From positions 1 to 64,000 of the forward strand of contig NZ_VOHA01000019.1 in the NCBI RefSeq assembly GCF_007859315.1: 64,000 nt of DNA. The letters are read 5' to 3'. Below, one piece after another: positions 16,646 through 24,174 of this stretch (the stretch's first letter is position 1; every line of letters begins with the position of its first letter). A program made the position numbers and the translations under genes. The notes beneath the pieces are model-generated. The model was not told where the DNA came from and did not search any database. It worked only from the letters and a program-made list of their open reading frames with translations. The stretch is from Reyranella sp. CPCC 100927. GTDB lineage: Bacteria > Pseudomonadota > Alphaproteobacteria > Reyranellales > Reyranellaceae.

Positions 16646-17191
16646 GGACACCCGGCGCAGCTGGTCCCGCGCGCGCGAGAGGCGCGACATCACCGTGCCG
16701 ACGGGGATGTTCAGCACCGCGGCGACCTCGCTGTAGGCCATGCCGTCGACGGCGACCAGCAGCAGCACCTCGCGCTGCACCGGCGACAGGCGGCCGACGG
16801 CGGCCAGCGTCTGGTTGGCGGCCAGGGTGTCGAACTGCGGCGCCGGCCAGGCCGGCTCGGGCACCTCGTCGATCGGCGCCTCCGGCGGCCGCGACGCGGC
16901 GCGGCGGCGGTGGTTGGCGTGCAGGTTGTGCATGATGGTGAACAGCCAGGCGCGCAGGTTGCCCGACGGCCGCCACAGGCGGGCGCGCGACAGCGCCCGC
17001 TCGGCGCAGTCCTGCAACAGGTCGTCGGCCGCCGTGGCGTCGCCGGTCAGCATGCGCGCATAGCGGCGCAGCGCCGGCAGGTGCTGCGGCAGCTGGTCGG
17101 CCACCGCGAGCGCCGGCGGCTGGTCGGTGTTGGCCGCCGCCGGCATGTCGCCGCCCGTCGGCAGGCCGAACGATACGCGGCTCACGCTCAT
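16628..17191 (-). CDS. ECF-type RNA polymerase sigma factor
   Basis: 187 residues. Region 2 is visible in HLPALRRYARMLTGDATAAD, LLQDCAERAL and LRAWLFTIMHNLHANHRRR. Region 4 is LSPVQREVLLLVAVDGMAYSEVAAVLNIPVGTVMSRLSRARDQLRR, a complete helix-turn-helix. The final SPT and the stop come from a family A repeat. The start codon overlaps the stop of the upstream small membrane protein gene (ATGA), so the two are translationally coupled; the partner is a candidate anti-sigma factor or signal protein. Target promoters are unknown. Confidence 0.9.
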   Translation of the reverse strand: MSVSRVSFGLPTGGDMPAAANTDQPPALAVADQLPQHLPALRRYARMLTGDATAADDLLQDCAERALSRARLWRPSGNLRAWLFTIMHNLHANHRRRAASRPPEAPIDEVPEPAWPAPQFDTLAANQTLAAVGRLSPVQREVLLLVAVDGMAYSEVAAVLNIPVGTVMSRLSRARDQLRRVSDPSPT

Positions 17192-17520
17192 GGGATCACC
17201 CGCCGCGCCGGCGACGTGATGCAGGCGTCGCCGGCGCCGTCGCGGCCGCGCGTGCCGGTGCACAGCATCTGGAAGAGCAGGGTGCCGCTCAGCAGGACCA
17301 GGGCGCCCATGACCTGGTCGTCGCGGTCGAAGGCCTGGCGCCAGGCCGGCATGTCGATGGTGCGCGGATCGTCGGCGACGGCGTCGGCGGCCACCGGCAG
17401 GTCGACGCGCTGGCCCTCGCCCGGTGAATCGCGCATGACCCAGCGCTGCGCCCACGCGGCACCGACGCCGATGTTCACGCCCAGCGACAACAGCAACATG
17501 ACCCTCGCCCCGCGACTCAC
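17188..17520 (-). CDS. Small membrane protein coupled to the sigma factor (possible anti-sigma/sensor)
   Basis: 110 residues from a GTG with GGAGGGTTGTC before it. There is one N-terminal hydrophobic segment (VMLLLSLGVNIGVGAAWA), a polar middle rich in D and R (MPAWRQAFDRDDQ) and a second hydrophobic stretch (VMGALVLLSGTLLFQMLC). The stop overlaps the sigma-factor start by 4 nt. Position and topology fit a membrane regulator of the sigma factor, but there is no recognisable anti-sigma zinc motif, so this is inference from context. Confidence 0.55.
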   Translation of the reverse strand: MSRGARVMLLLSLGVNIGVGAAWAQRWVMRDSPGEGQRVDLPVAADAVADDPRTIDMPAWRQAFDRDDQVMGALVLLSGTLLFQMLCTGTRGRDGAGDACITSPARRVIP

Positions 17521-18062
17521 GACAACCCTCCTGCCTCGGCGTCTTCTGCCCGACGTCCCGTCGCTGCGTGGTGGCGCGCGGGATCGCCGTGGCGCGGCAC
17601 ATTGCCGAAAGGTGCGCGGGCCTCCCAATTTTCTCTTCTGATCGATTCGATAAGGGTTTCTTTGATTGTGAAGCACTTGGTGTGGAGCGCACTGCGCACC
17701 GTGTGAGCGCCGGGATTTTTCGCGCCGCATCGCGATATGCACACGCTTTTTCACGCGATCGCCGCCGCTGCTTCGTACAGGTGAAGGATGCCGTGCGCGC
17801 GGTGGCGCACCACGATGGTGGTAGCAGGGCGCAGGCGCGGGCGCCGCGCATAAGCCATGCGCCGCGGGGCGGGTGATCACATCTTTGTTAAGGCCTGGGA
17901 GCGCGGGCCTCCGGCCCGCATTTCATTCGCCGGTGCGTGCAGCCAAAGACAAGAGCGGGCGAGATCCTTCGGCAGGCTTAGGGCAGGCTGCCCGCGCTCC
18001 CAGGATCTCGCTGCGCTCGGGATGACAGTGCTTGGCGTGTGTGGCGGCTGGTACGCCCGGCG
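17521..18062. other. Intergenic region with repeat family C and D pieces
   Basis: No gene is supported. The left part (17620-17760) is A+T-richer and probably holds the promoter for the minus-strand sigma operon. The right part holds a family C repeat (17894-18003) and a half family D repeat (18001-18027, ATCTCGCTGCGCTCGGGATGA). Confidence 0.55.
17894..18003. repeat. Palindromic repeat family C
   Basis: CCTGGGAGCGCGGGCCTCCGG on the left and GCCCGCGCTCCCAGG on the right. It is followed at once by a half copy of family D. Confidence 0.75.
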
Positions 18063-18872
18063 CTAGGTCCGCCGGGCGGCAGTGCCGGCGTTGATGCCGC
18101 CGTCGATCACCAGCTCGGCGCCGGTCATGTAGCTGGACAGGTCCGAGGCCAGGAACAGCACGCCGTTGGCGATGTCCTGCGCCGTGCCGGCGCGGCCCAG
18201 CGGCGCGCCGACCCGGGCGAGCTCGTGCGGGTCGATGGGCGCGTTGCGGCCGCCGCCCATGGCATTGGCCGGGATCTTGCCCCAGATCGGCGTCACGATG
18301 ATGCCGGGGTGCACCGAGTTCACGCGGATGCCGTCGCCGGCGCCGGCGCATTCCATGGCGATCGACTTGGCGAACAAACGCACGGCGCCCTTGGTGGCGG
18401 AGTAACCGGCCAGGGTCGGCGAGCCGCGCAGGCCGGCCAGCGAGGAGATCATGATGATCGAGCCGCCGCGCTGGCCCCGCCGCATCGCCGGGATGCAGTG
18501 CTTCACCGACAGGAAGACGCCGTCGATGTTGATGGCGGTCTGCCGCCGCCAGTCGGCCATGGGCATGTCGACGATGGTCTGGGCCGAGACGCCGATGCCG
18601 GCGTTGGCCACCATGATGTCGAGCCGGCCGTAGCGCTGCTCGGTCTCGGCAATGATCTCGGGCCAGCGCGCCTCGTCGGTGACGTCCTGGTGCAGGAAGA
18701 CGGCCTCGCCGCCGGCCGCCTTGATGCGCGCGACCAGGTCGCGGCCGCCGGCCTCGTCGATGTCGGTGGCCACCACCCTGGCGCCCTCGCGCGCCAGGGT
18801 CTCGGCGCAGGCGGCACCGATGCCGGAGGCACCGCCGGTGACGATGGCGACGCGGTTGTCGAGCAATCCCAT
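18063..18872 (-). CDS. SDR-family oxidoreductase
   Basis: 269 residues, classical short-chain dehydrogenase. The cofactor motif TGGASGIG is at 12-19, D37 in ATDID favours NAD(H), NAG is at 90-92, the catalytic serine is around 143-144 and Y157-SAT-K161. The C-terminal LVIDGGINAG is typical. It interconverts an alcohol and a ketone; the substrate is unknown, though similar genes act on cyclic alcohols or steroid-like compounds. It stands alone between repeats. Confidence 0.9.
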   Translation of the reverse strand: MGLLDNRVAIVTGGASGIGAACAETLAREGARVVATDIDEAGGRDLVARIKAAGGEAVFLHQDVTDEARWPEIIAETEQRYGRLDIMVANAGIGVSAQTIVDMPMADWRRQTAINIDGVFLSVKHCIPAMRRGQRGGSIIMISSLAGLRGSPTLAGYSATKGAVRLFAKSIAMECAGAGDGIRVNSVHPGIIVTPIWGKIPANAMGGGRNAPIDPHELARVGAPLGRAGTAQDIANGVLFLASDLSSYMTGAELVIDGGINAGTAARRT

Positions 18873-18910
18873 ATGCGTCTCTCCCTAGAGAAATAAGAAG
18901 AAGAGGAAGA

Positions 18911-19135
18911 TTCACCACAGAGGCACAGAGGACACAGAGGAACACAGAGTAGGGCGATGGCGCACGTCGGGCGTGCGCAACGACTGTTCTCTGTGTCTCT
19001 TTTTCGTCTCCGCGACCGTCGCGCGGTTATCGAACTGTCCCACGTGCTTCTCTCTAGTAGGGCGATGGCGCACGCTGGTTGTTCGTAACGACTGTTCTCT
19101 GTGTTCCTCTGTGTTCTCTGTGCCTCTGTGGTGAA
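18911..19135. repeat. Large inverted repeat family E, copy 1
   Basis: It opens TTCACCACAGAGGCACAGAG and closes with the mirror GTGCCTCTGTGGTGAA. This copy is longer than the other two because the centre is duplicated: the segment AGTAGGGCGATGGCGCACG appears twice, at about 18947 and 19056. Copies 2 and 3 are at 21005-21125 and 24007-24120. No open frame or transposase is inside. Confidence 0.85.
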
Positions 19136-19164
19136 TCTTCTCTTCCTTTTCTTCTTCCACGACC

Positions 19165-20028
19165 TTAACCCACGCCGAGGAATTCTTTTGTCCACCGCGC
19201 ATAGTCGGCGTCGCGGGTGACGCGCTTCATCAGGTCTGCCGAGGCGATGTTGGCGAGCTTGCCGGGCGGCGTGCCGTCGCGCAGGGCCTTGAGCGTATCG
19301 TGCACGGCCTGTACCGCGGCCATGATCGGCTGGTGGCCCTGCAGGCTGATGCGCACCTTGTGGGCGGCGAGCCAGTCGCGGTCGGTGAGGTCGCCGGCGG
19401 CGCCGCCCAGGATCAGCGGGATCCCGATCGCGCCCGCCACGGCCTCGATCTGGGCTCGGCTCCTGGCGCCGACCAGGAACATCGCATCGACACCGGCGGC
19501 CTCGTAGGCACGGGCGCGCGCGATGGTGTCGTCGACCGAGGTGATGGCGAGCGCGCTGGTGCGGCCGACCACCACCAGGCCGGGATCCTGGCGGCCTGAT
19601 AGCGCCGCCTTCATCTTGCCGATGCCCTCGTCGATCGAGACCAGCGCCGGTTTGGCCGCGCCATGGGGCTGCGGCAGCACGGTGTCCTCGATGGTGAGCG
19701 CGGCGACGCCCGCGGTCTCCAGTTCCTCGACCGTGCGCTTGACGTTGAGCGCGTTGCCGTAGCCGTGGTCGGCATCGACCAGCAGCGGCAGGTTGCCGGC
19801 GCGGTTGATGCGCAGGGCCTGGGCCGCGAACTCCGACAGGGTGATCACGATCAGGTCGGGCGCGCCCAGCACGGTCAGCGACGCCGTCGAGCCCGCGAAC
19901 ATGCCGACCTCGAAGCCGATATCCTCGGCGATGCGCGCCGACAGCGGATCGAACACCGAGCCGGGATGCACGCAGCGATCGCCGGCAAGGACAGCACGAA
20001 AGCGCCGGCGACGGTCGGTCCAGTTCAT
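19165..20028 (-). CDS. PEP mutase/isocitrate lyase superfamily, oxaloacetate decarboxylase-like
   Basis: 287 residues forming a TIM-barrel lyase. GSTAS is at 46-50, metal-binding LLVDADHGYGNALNV is near 82-96 and GVAALTIEDTVLPQP is near 107-121. This DADHGYGN plus TIEDT-LP pattern matches the Pseudomonas PA4872-type oxaloacetate decarboxylase branch rather than isocitrate lyase (which has KKCGH) or PEP mutase. It should decarboxylate oxaloacetate to pyruvate with magnesium. It is monocistronic, with a partial family A repeat just upstream. Confidence 0.8.
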   Translation of the reverse strand: MNWTDRRRRFRAVLAGDRCVHPGSVFDPLSARIAEDIGFEVGMFAGSTASLTVLGAPDLIVITLSEFAAQALRINRAGNLPLLVDADHGYGNALNVKRTVEELETAGVAALTIEDTVLPQPHGAAKPALVSIDEGIGKMKAALSGRQDPGLVVVGRTSALAITSVDDTIARARAYEAAGVDAMFLVGARSRAQIEAVAGAIGIPLILGGAAGDLTDRDWLAAHKVRISLQGHQPIMAAVQAVHDTLKALRDGTPPGKLANIASADLMKRVTRDADYARWTKEFLGVG

Positions 20029-20033
20029 ACGAC

Positions 20034-20065
20034 GTCCTCCTCCCCAACCGCGTTGGGGGAGGGAG
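20034..20065. repeat. Palindromic repeat family A, partial
   Basis: CCTCCTCCCCAACCGCGTTGG then GGGAGGGAG. A single hairpin lies in the upstream region of the divergent PEP-mutase-like and hydrolase genes. Confidence 0.6.
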
Positions 20066-20181
20066 CTTATGTCATGACGTGCGCGCTGCGCACCTGTGCC
20101 GTGCTGCCATGCGGAAGGCGCGGCGTGACGGTGGTGGTGCAGGTCGTCTATCGTTTCCAAGGACAACAAAGGAAACCATCC

Positions 20182-20946
20182 ATGCCCAAGCTCGACCGTG
20201 ATGGCGTGCAGATCCACTACGAGGTTCATGGCGCCGGGCCGGCGATCCTGCTGAGCCACGGCTACAGCGCCACGTGCCGCATGTGGGACGGGCAGATCGC
20301 GGCGCTGAAGGATGATTACAAGGTCATCGTGTGGGACATGCGCGGGCACGGCGAGTCGGACTATCCCCGCGACCCCAAGGCCTATTCCGAGGCGCTGACC
20401 GTGGCCGACATGGCGGCGCTGCTGAAGGCGTGCGGCGAGAAGGCGGCGATCATCGGCGGCCTGTCGCTGGGCGGCTACATGTCGCTCGCCTTCAACGCCA
20501 CGCATCCCGACATGACGCGGGCGCTGATGCTGTTCGACACCGGGCCGGGCTTCAAGAGCGACGAGGCGCGGGCGCAGTGGAACGCCACCGCGCGCAAGCG
20601 GGCCGACGACCTCGAGGCGCGCGGGCTCGATGCGCTGGGCACCAGCGACGAGGTGCGGCTGGGCCAGCATCGCTCGGCCGACGGCCTGGCGGGCGCGGCG
20701 CGCGGCATGCTGGCGCAGGCCGACGACCGCGTGATCCGCTCGCTCGAGGGGATCAAGGTACCGACCCTGGTGCTGGTGGGCTCGGAGGACAAGAACTTCC
20801 TCGCCGCGACAGACTACATGGCGAAGAAAATTCCGCGCACGATGAAAGCCACGATCGACGGCGCCGGCCACGCCGCCAACCTGCACAAGCCGACCGCCTT
20901 CAACGCCGCGGTGACGACGTTCCTGGGTGGGCTGATCACCGCGTGA
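20182..20946 (+). CDS. Alpha/beta hydrolase
   Basis: 254 residues. The nucleophile elbow GGLSLGG has S95, the acid is D203 in VGSEDKNF and the histidine is H230 in DGAGHAANLH. The HG oxyanion motif (LSHGYSA) and WDMRGHGESD are typical of the esterase/lactonase/haloperoxidase-like group. AAAGGAAACCATCC precedes the ATG. The substrate is not predictable; a 3-oxoadipate enol-lactonase-like reaction is one possibility. Confidence 0.85.
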   Translation: MPKLDRDGVQIHYEVHGAGPAILLSHGYSATCRMWDGQIAALKDDYKVIVWDMRGHGESDYPRDPKAYSEALTVADMAALLKACGEKAAIIGGLSLGGYMSLAFNATHPDMTRALMLFDTGPGFKSDEARAQWNATARKRADDLEARGLDALGTSDEVRLGQHRSADGLAGAARGMLAQADDRVIRSLEGIKVPTLVLVGSEDKNFLAATDYMAKKIPRTMKATIDGAGHAANLHKPTAFNAAVTTFLGGLITA

Positions 20947-21287
20947 AGGTCCCGGCGGTGTGGGGTGCGTCAATCACACCGACGGACATGTGCGCAACGA
21001 AGAGTTCACCACAGAGGCACAGAGGACACAGAGAAGGCATAGAGATGAGAGGAATGGCGCGCCTTCGGCGCGCGCGAGGATCACTCTCTGTGTCTCCTCT
21101 GTGTTCTCTGTGCCTCTGTGGTAAATCTTTCTTCTCTCTCACCACGACAGCAACGCGCATGGCTGTGTTGCGCCCGGGCTGTTCTTCGACGGGGCGGACG
21201 CGCCTACGGTTTCGCTTCGGCAGGTGAACGCACGCACGTCATGACGATCGATCGCGGCGGGCCGGCCGGAGGAAACGGAGCGGCCCC
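20947..21287. other. Intergenic region holding repeat family E copy 2
   Basis: The gap between the hydrolase and MFS genes is largely the inverted repeat at 21005-21125. The rest shows no gene. A GGCCGGAGGAAACGGAGC ribosome site precedes the MFS ATG. Confidence 0.6.
21005..21125. repeat. Large inverted repeat family E, copy 2
   Basis: TTCACCACAGAGGCACAGAG on the left and GTTCTCTGTGCCTCTGTGGT on the right. The centre includes GGCGCGCCTTCGGCGCGC, a short GC palindrome. The same arms occur in copies 1 and 3. Confidence 0.85.
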
Positions 21288-22718
21288 ATGTTCGAGGTGC
21301 TGGACCGGCAGACGGCGCTGACCGCCAACCAGAAGAAGATCGTGTTCGCCGCCATCGTCGGCAGTGCGCTGGAATTCTTCGACTACTTCCTGATCGGCTT
21401 CGTGCTGGCCTTCATCATCGGGCCGTGGCAGCTCACCTACGGCATGTCGGCGGTGATCCTGCTGTCGTCGGGCGTCGGCGCCATGATCGGCGCCATGGTC
21501 TGGGGCTGGATGGCCGACCGCATCGGGCGGCGCAAGGTGTTCATCGCCACGGTGCTGAACTTCTCGCTGGCCACCGGGCTCTTGTACTTTACGCCGGAGA
21601 ACGGCTGGATCTACCTCACCATCATGCGCTTCTTCGTCGGCTTCGGCGTCGGCGGTCTCTATTGCGTCGACCTGCCGCTGGTGCAGGAGTTCGTGCCGTC
21701 GTCCAAGCGCGGCCTGGTGAGCGGGCTGGTGACCGTGTTCATCCCCATCGGGGTCGGCATCGGCGCGCTGATGGCGGGCTACCTGACGCCGATGATCGGC
21801 TGGCAGGGGCTGTTCGCCATCGGCGTGCTGCCGGCGTTCCTCACCCTGCTGGTGCGCATCTGGGTGCCGGAGTCGCCGCGCTGGCTGGCGCGCATGGGCC
21901 GCCATGACGAGGCCCGCACGTCGCTTGCCTGGGCGCTGCAGGTCGATCCCCAGAGCCTGCCGCTGCCGACGGCGCGCGATGTCGATGTGCGGCCCACCGT
22001 GTGGCTCGAGCTCTTCAAGCACCCGCGCAGCCTGGTGGTGTCGTGGCTGGGCAATCTCGGGGCGCAGACCGGCGTCTACGGCGTCACCCTGTGGGCGCCG
22101 ACCCTGTTCGTGGCGCTGCTCAAGATCCCGCCGGCCGAGGCGGCGAAGATGGTGTTCGTCATGACCGTGGGCGGCATGCTGGGCCGCATCGGCTTTTCGT
22201 ATTTCTCCGAGCGCCTCGGACGGCGGGTGTCGGGCGGCCTGCTGGGCTTCGGTGCCTGCGCGCTCCTGATCCTGGCCGGCATCTTCCACGACGCGTTCCT
22301 GGCCGGCATCTCGGTGTACTGGCTGCTGCTGATCGCCGCCACGTTCTTCGCCGACGGCGGCTTCGCGGTCGTCGGCCCCTACGCGGCCGAGGTGTGGCCG
22401 GCGCACCTGCGCACCTCGGGCATGGGCTCGGCCTACGGCTTCGGCGGCCTGGGCAAGATCATCGGCCCGCTGGGCCTGGCGCTGATCATCGGCGCCTCGG
22501 ACGTCTTGAAGCCGGGCGCGCCGGTGGCCAACATCGTGCCGGCGTTCATCTATCTCGGCAGCTGGTTCGCAATGGCGGGCGCGGTGTATCTTTTCCTCGG
22601 CATCGAGACCAAGGGCCGCTCGATCGAGGAGATCGACCGGTCGCTGGGTGATGATTCCTCCCCACGTAGTGGGGAGGTGCCCCGAAGGGGCGGAGGGGAG
22701 GCAACGTGGTCTTCGTAA
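21288..22718 (+). CDS. MFS transporter with repeat-derived C-terminal tail
   Basis: 476 residues with about 12 membrane segments. GWMADRIGRRKVFIATVL between helices 2 and 3 and VPESPRWLARMGRHDEAR after helix 6 place it in the sugar-porter/AAHS-like group of proton symporters. Normal family proteins end shortly after the GRSIEEI segment. Here the frame runs without a stop into a family A repeat, which encodes the last about 20 residues (SSPRSGEVPRRGGGEATWSS). The transported compound is unknown; the HsaA-like gene just downstream suggests an aromatic or steroid-like substrate. Confidence 0.85.
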   Translation: MFEVLDRQTALTANQKKIVFAAIVGSALEFFDYFLIGFVLAFIIGPWQLTYGMSAVILLSSGVGAMIGAMVWGWMADRIGRRKVFIATVLNFSLATGLLYFTPENGWIYLTIMRFFVGFGVGGLYCVDLPLVQEFVPSSKRGLVSGLVTVFIPIGVGIGALMAGYLTPMIGWQGLFAIGVLPAFLTLLVRIWVPESPRWLARMGRHDEARTSLAWALQVDPQSLPLPTARDVDVRPTVWLELFKHPRSLVVSWLGNLGAQTGVYGVTLWAPTLFVALLKIPPAEAAKMVFVMTVGGMLGRIGFSYFSERLGRRVSGGLLGFGACALLILAGIFHDAFLAGISVYWLLLIAATFFADGGFAVVGPYAAEVWPAHLRTSGMGSAYGFGGLGKIIGPLGLALIIGASDVLKPGAPVANIVPAFIYLGSWFAMAGAVYLFLGIETKGRSIEEIDRSLGDDSSPRSGEVPRRGGGEATWSS

Positions 22719-22786
22719 CCGAGACCACGTCGGGTCCCCCTCCGGCCTGCGGCCACCTCCCCCAACTGTGTTGGGGGAGGGAGAGT
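22656..22786. repeat. Palindromic repeat family A, overlapping a gene end
   Basis: CCTCCCCACGTAGTGGGGAGG opens and CTCCCCCAACTGTGTTGGGGGAG closes. The left half is translated as the tail of the MFS protein, whose stop is at 22716-22718. Confidence 0.85.
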
Positions 22787-22797
22787 AGGAGGGCGCG

Positions 22798-23988
22798 GTG
22801 ACACTCGACAGCCTGGAGCGGGCGGCGGCCGACTATGTGGCGCGGGCCGAGGCACTGGCGCCCAAGATTGAGGCGCTGGCCGACGACATCGAGCGCACGC
22901 GGCGCCTGCCGCCCGACCTCGTGGCCGACCTGCATGCCGCCGGCATGTTCCGCCTGCTGCTGCCGCAGTCGCAGAAGGGGGCCGAGATCGACCCGCTGAC
23001 GTTCTTCCGCGTCATCGAGACCATCGCCAAGGCCGATGCCAGCGTCGCCTGGTGCCTGGGCCAGGCGGCGGGCTGCGCCATGCACGCGGCCTATCTCGAC
23101 CCGCCGGTGGCGTGGAAGATCTTCGGCAGCGATCCGCAGGCGGTGTTGGCCTGGGGGCCGGGCCCGAAGGTGAAGGCCGTCGCCGTCGACGGCGGTTATC
23201 GCGTCACCGGCACCTGGAGCTTCGCCAGCGGCTGCCGGCATGCGACGTGGCTCGGCGCGCACTGCCCGATCTTCGAGGCCGACGGCACGCGCCGCCTGGA
23301 TGCCGACGGGCAGCCGGCCGAGCGCACCATGCTGGTGCCGGCCGACGCGGTGACGTGGACCGACATCTGGGACGTGATCGGCCTGCGCGGCACCGCCAGC
23401 GACGCCTTCAGCCTCGACGATCACTTCGTGCGCCACGACCACGCGGTGATCCGCGACTTCCAGCGCGAGTGCCGCGAGCCGGGGCCGCTCTACCGGCTGT
23501 CGGCGATGGCGATGTACGAACTGGCGTTTTCAGGCGTGGCGCTGGGCATCGCGCGCACCGCGCTCGACGCCTTCATCGACATGGCGCGCAACAAGGTGCC
23601 GCGCGGCATGAAGAGCCCGATCCGCGACAACGCCGTGGTACAATCCAACATGGCGCAGGCCGAGGTGCGGGTGCGCGCCGCGCGGCTCTACCTGCTGCAC
23701 GTCTACGAGGAGATCTGGAAAGCGGTGTCGGCGCCGGGTGGCACGTTCACGCTCGACCAGCGCATCACCGTGCGCATGGCCTCCACGCACGCCATCCACC
23801 AGGCCCGCGATGCGGTCGACGTCGTCTACAATGCCGCCGGCGCCTCGGCGATCTTCGCCGGCCACCCGATGGAGCGCCGCTTCCGCGACGTGCACACCGT
23901 GACGCAGCAGCTGCAGGGCCGCCTGTCGCACTTCGAGACCGTCGGCGCCTATATCCTGGGTGCCGATCCGGACCTGACGTTCGTTTGA
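22798..23988 (+). CDS. Acyl-CoA dehydrogenase-fold flavin monooxygenase (HsaA-like)
   Basis: 396 residues from a GTG start. The fold is that of acyl-CoA dehydrogenases, but details match the flavin-dependent hydroxylase branch: VTGTWSFASGCRHATWLGAH, then TWTDIWDVIGLRGTASDAFSL and a C-terminal VVYNAAGASAIFAGHPMERRFRD with HTVTQQLQG. Relatives such as HsaA or HpaB-type enzymes hydroxylate aromatic rings using reduced flavin from a partner reductase; no reductase is next to it. It could also be a true dehydrogenase. It is close behind the MFS gene on the same strand. Confidence 0.75.
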   Translation: MTLDSLERAAADYVARAEALAPKIEALADDIERTRRLPPDLVADLHAAGMFRLLLPQSQKGAEIDPLTFFRVIETIAKADASVAWCLGQAAGCAMHAAYLDPPVAWKIFGSDPQAVLAWGPGPKVKAVAVDGGYRVTGTWSFASGCRHATWLGAHCPIFEADGTRRLDADGQPAERTMLVPADAVTWTDIWDVIGLRGTASDAFSLDDHFVRHDHAVIRDFQRECREPGPLYRLSAMAMYELAFSGVALGIARTALDAFIDMARNKVPRGMKSPIRDNAVVQSNMAQAEVRVRAARLYLLHVYEEIWKAVSAPGGTFTLDQRITVRMASTHAIHQARDAVDVVYNAAGASAIFAGHPMERRFRDVHTVTQQLQGRLSHFETVGAYILGADPDLTFV

Positions 23989-24006
23989 AGAGGAAAGAGA
24001 AGAAGA

Positions 24007-24120
24007 TTCACCACAGAGGCACAGAGACACAGAGGAACACAGAGAAGAAGAAATCGCGCGCCTGTGGCGCGCAAACGTTTCCTCTGTGGTCTCTGTGTTT
24101 CTCTGTGTCTCTGTGGTGAA
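24007..24120. repeat. Large inverted repeat family E, copy 3
   Basis: TTCACCACAGAGGCACAGAG on the left and CTCTGTGTCTCTGTGGTGAA on the right, with GCGCGCCTGTGGCGCGC in the centre. It fills the gap between the HsaA-like and hydrolase genes. Confidence 0.85.
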
Positions 24121-24174
24121 ATCTGTCTTTTCGACGTCGGGAGGTATAAGCGTGGTGCAGGAAGAGGAGGGGTT

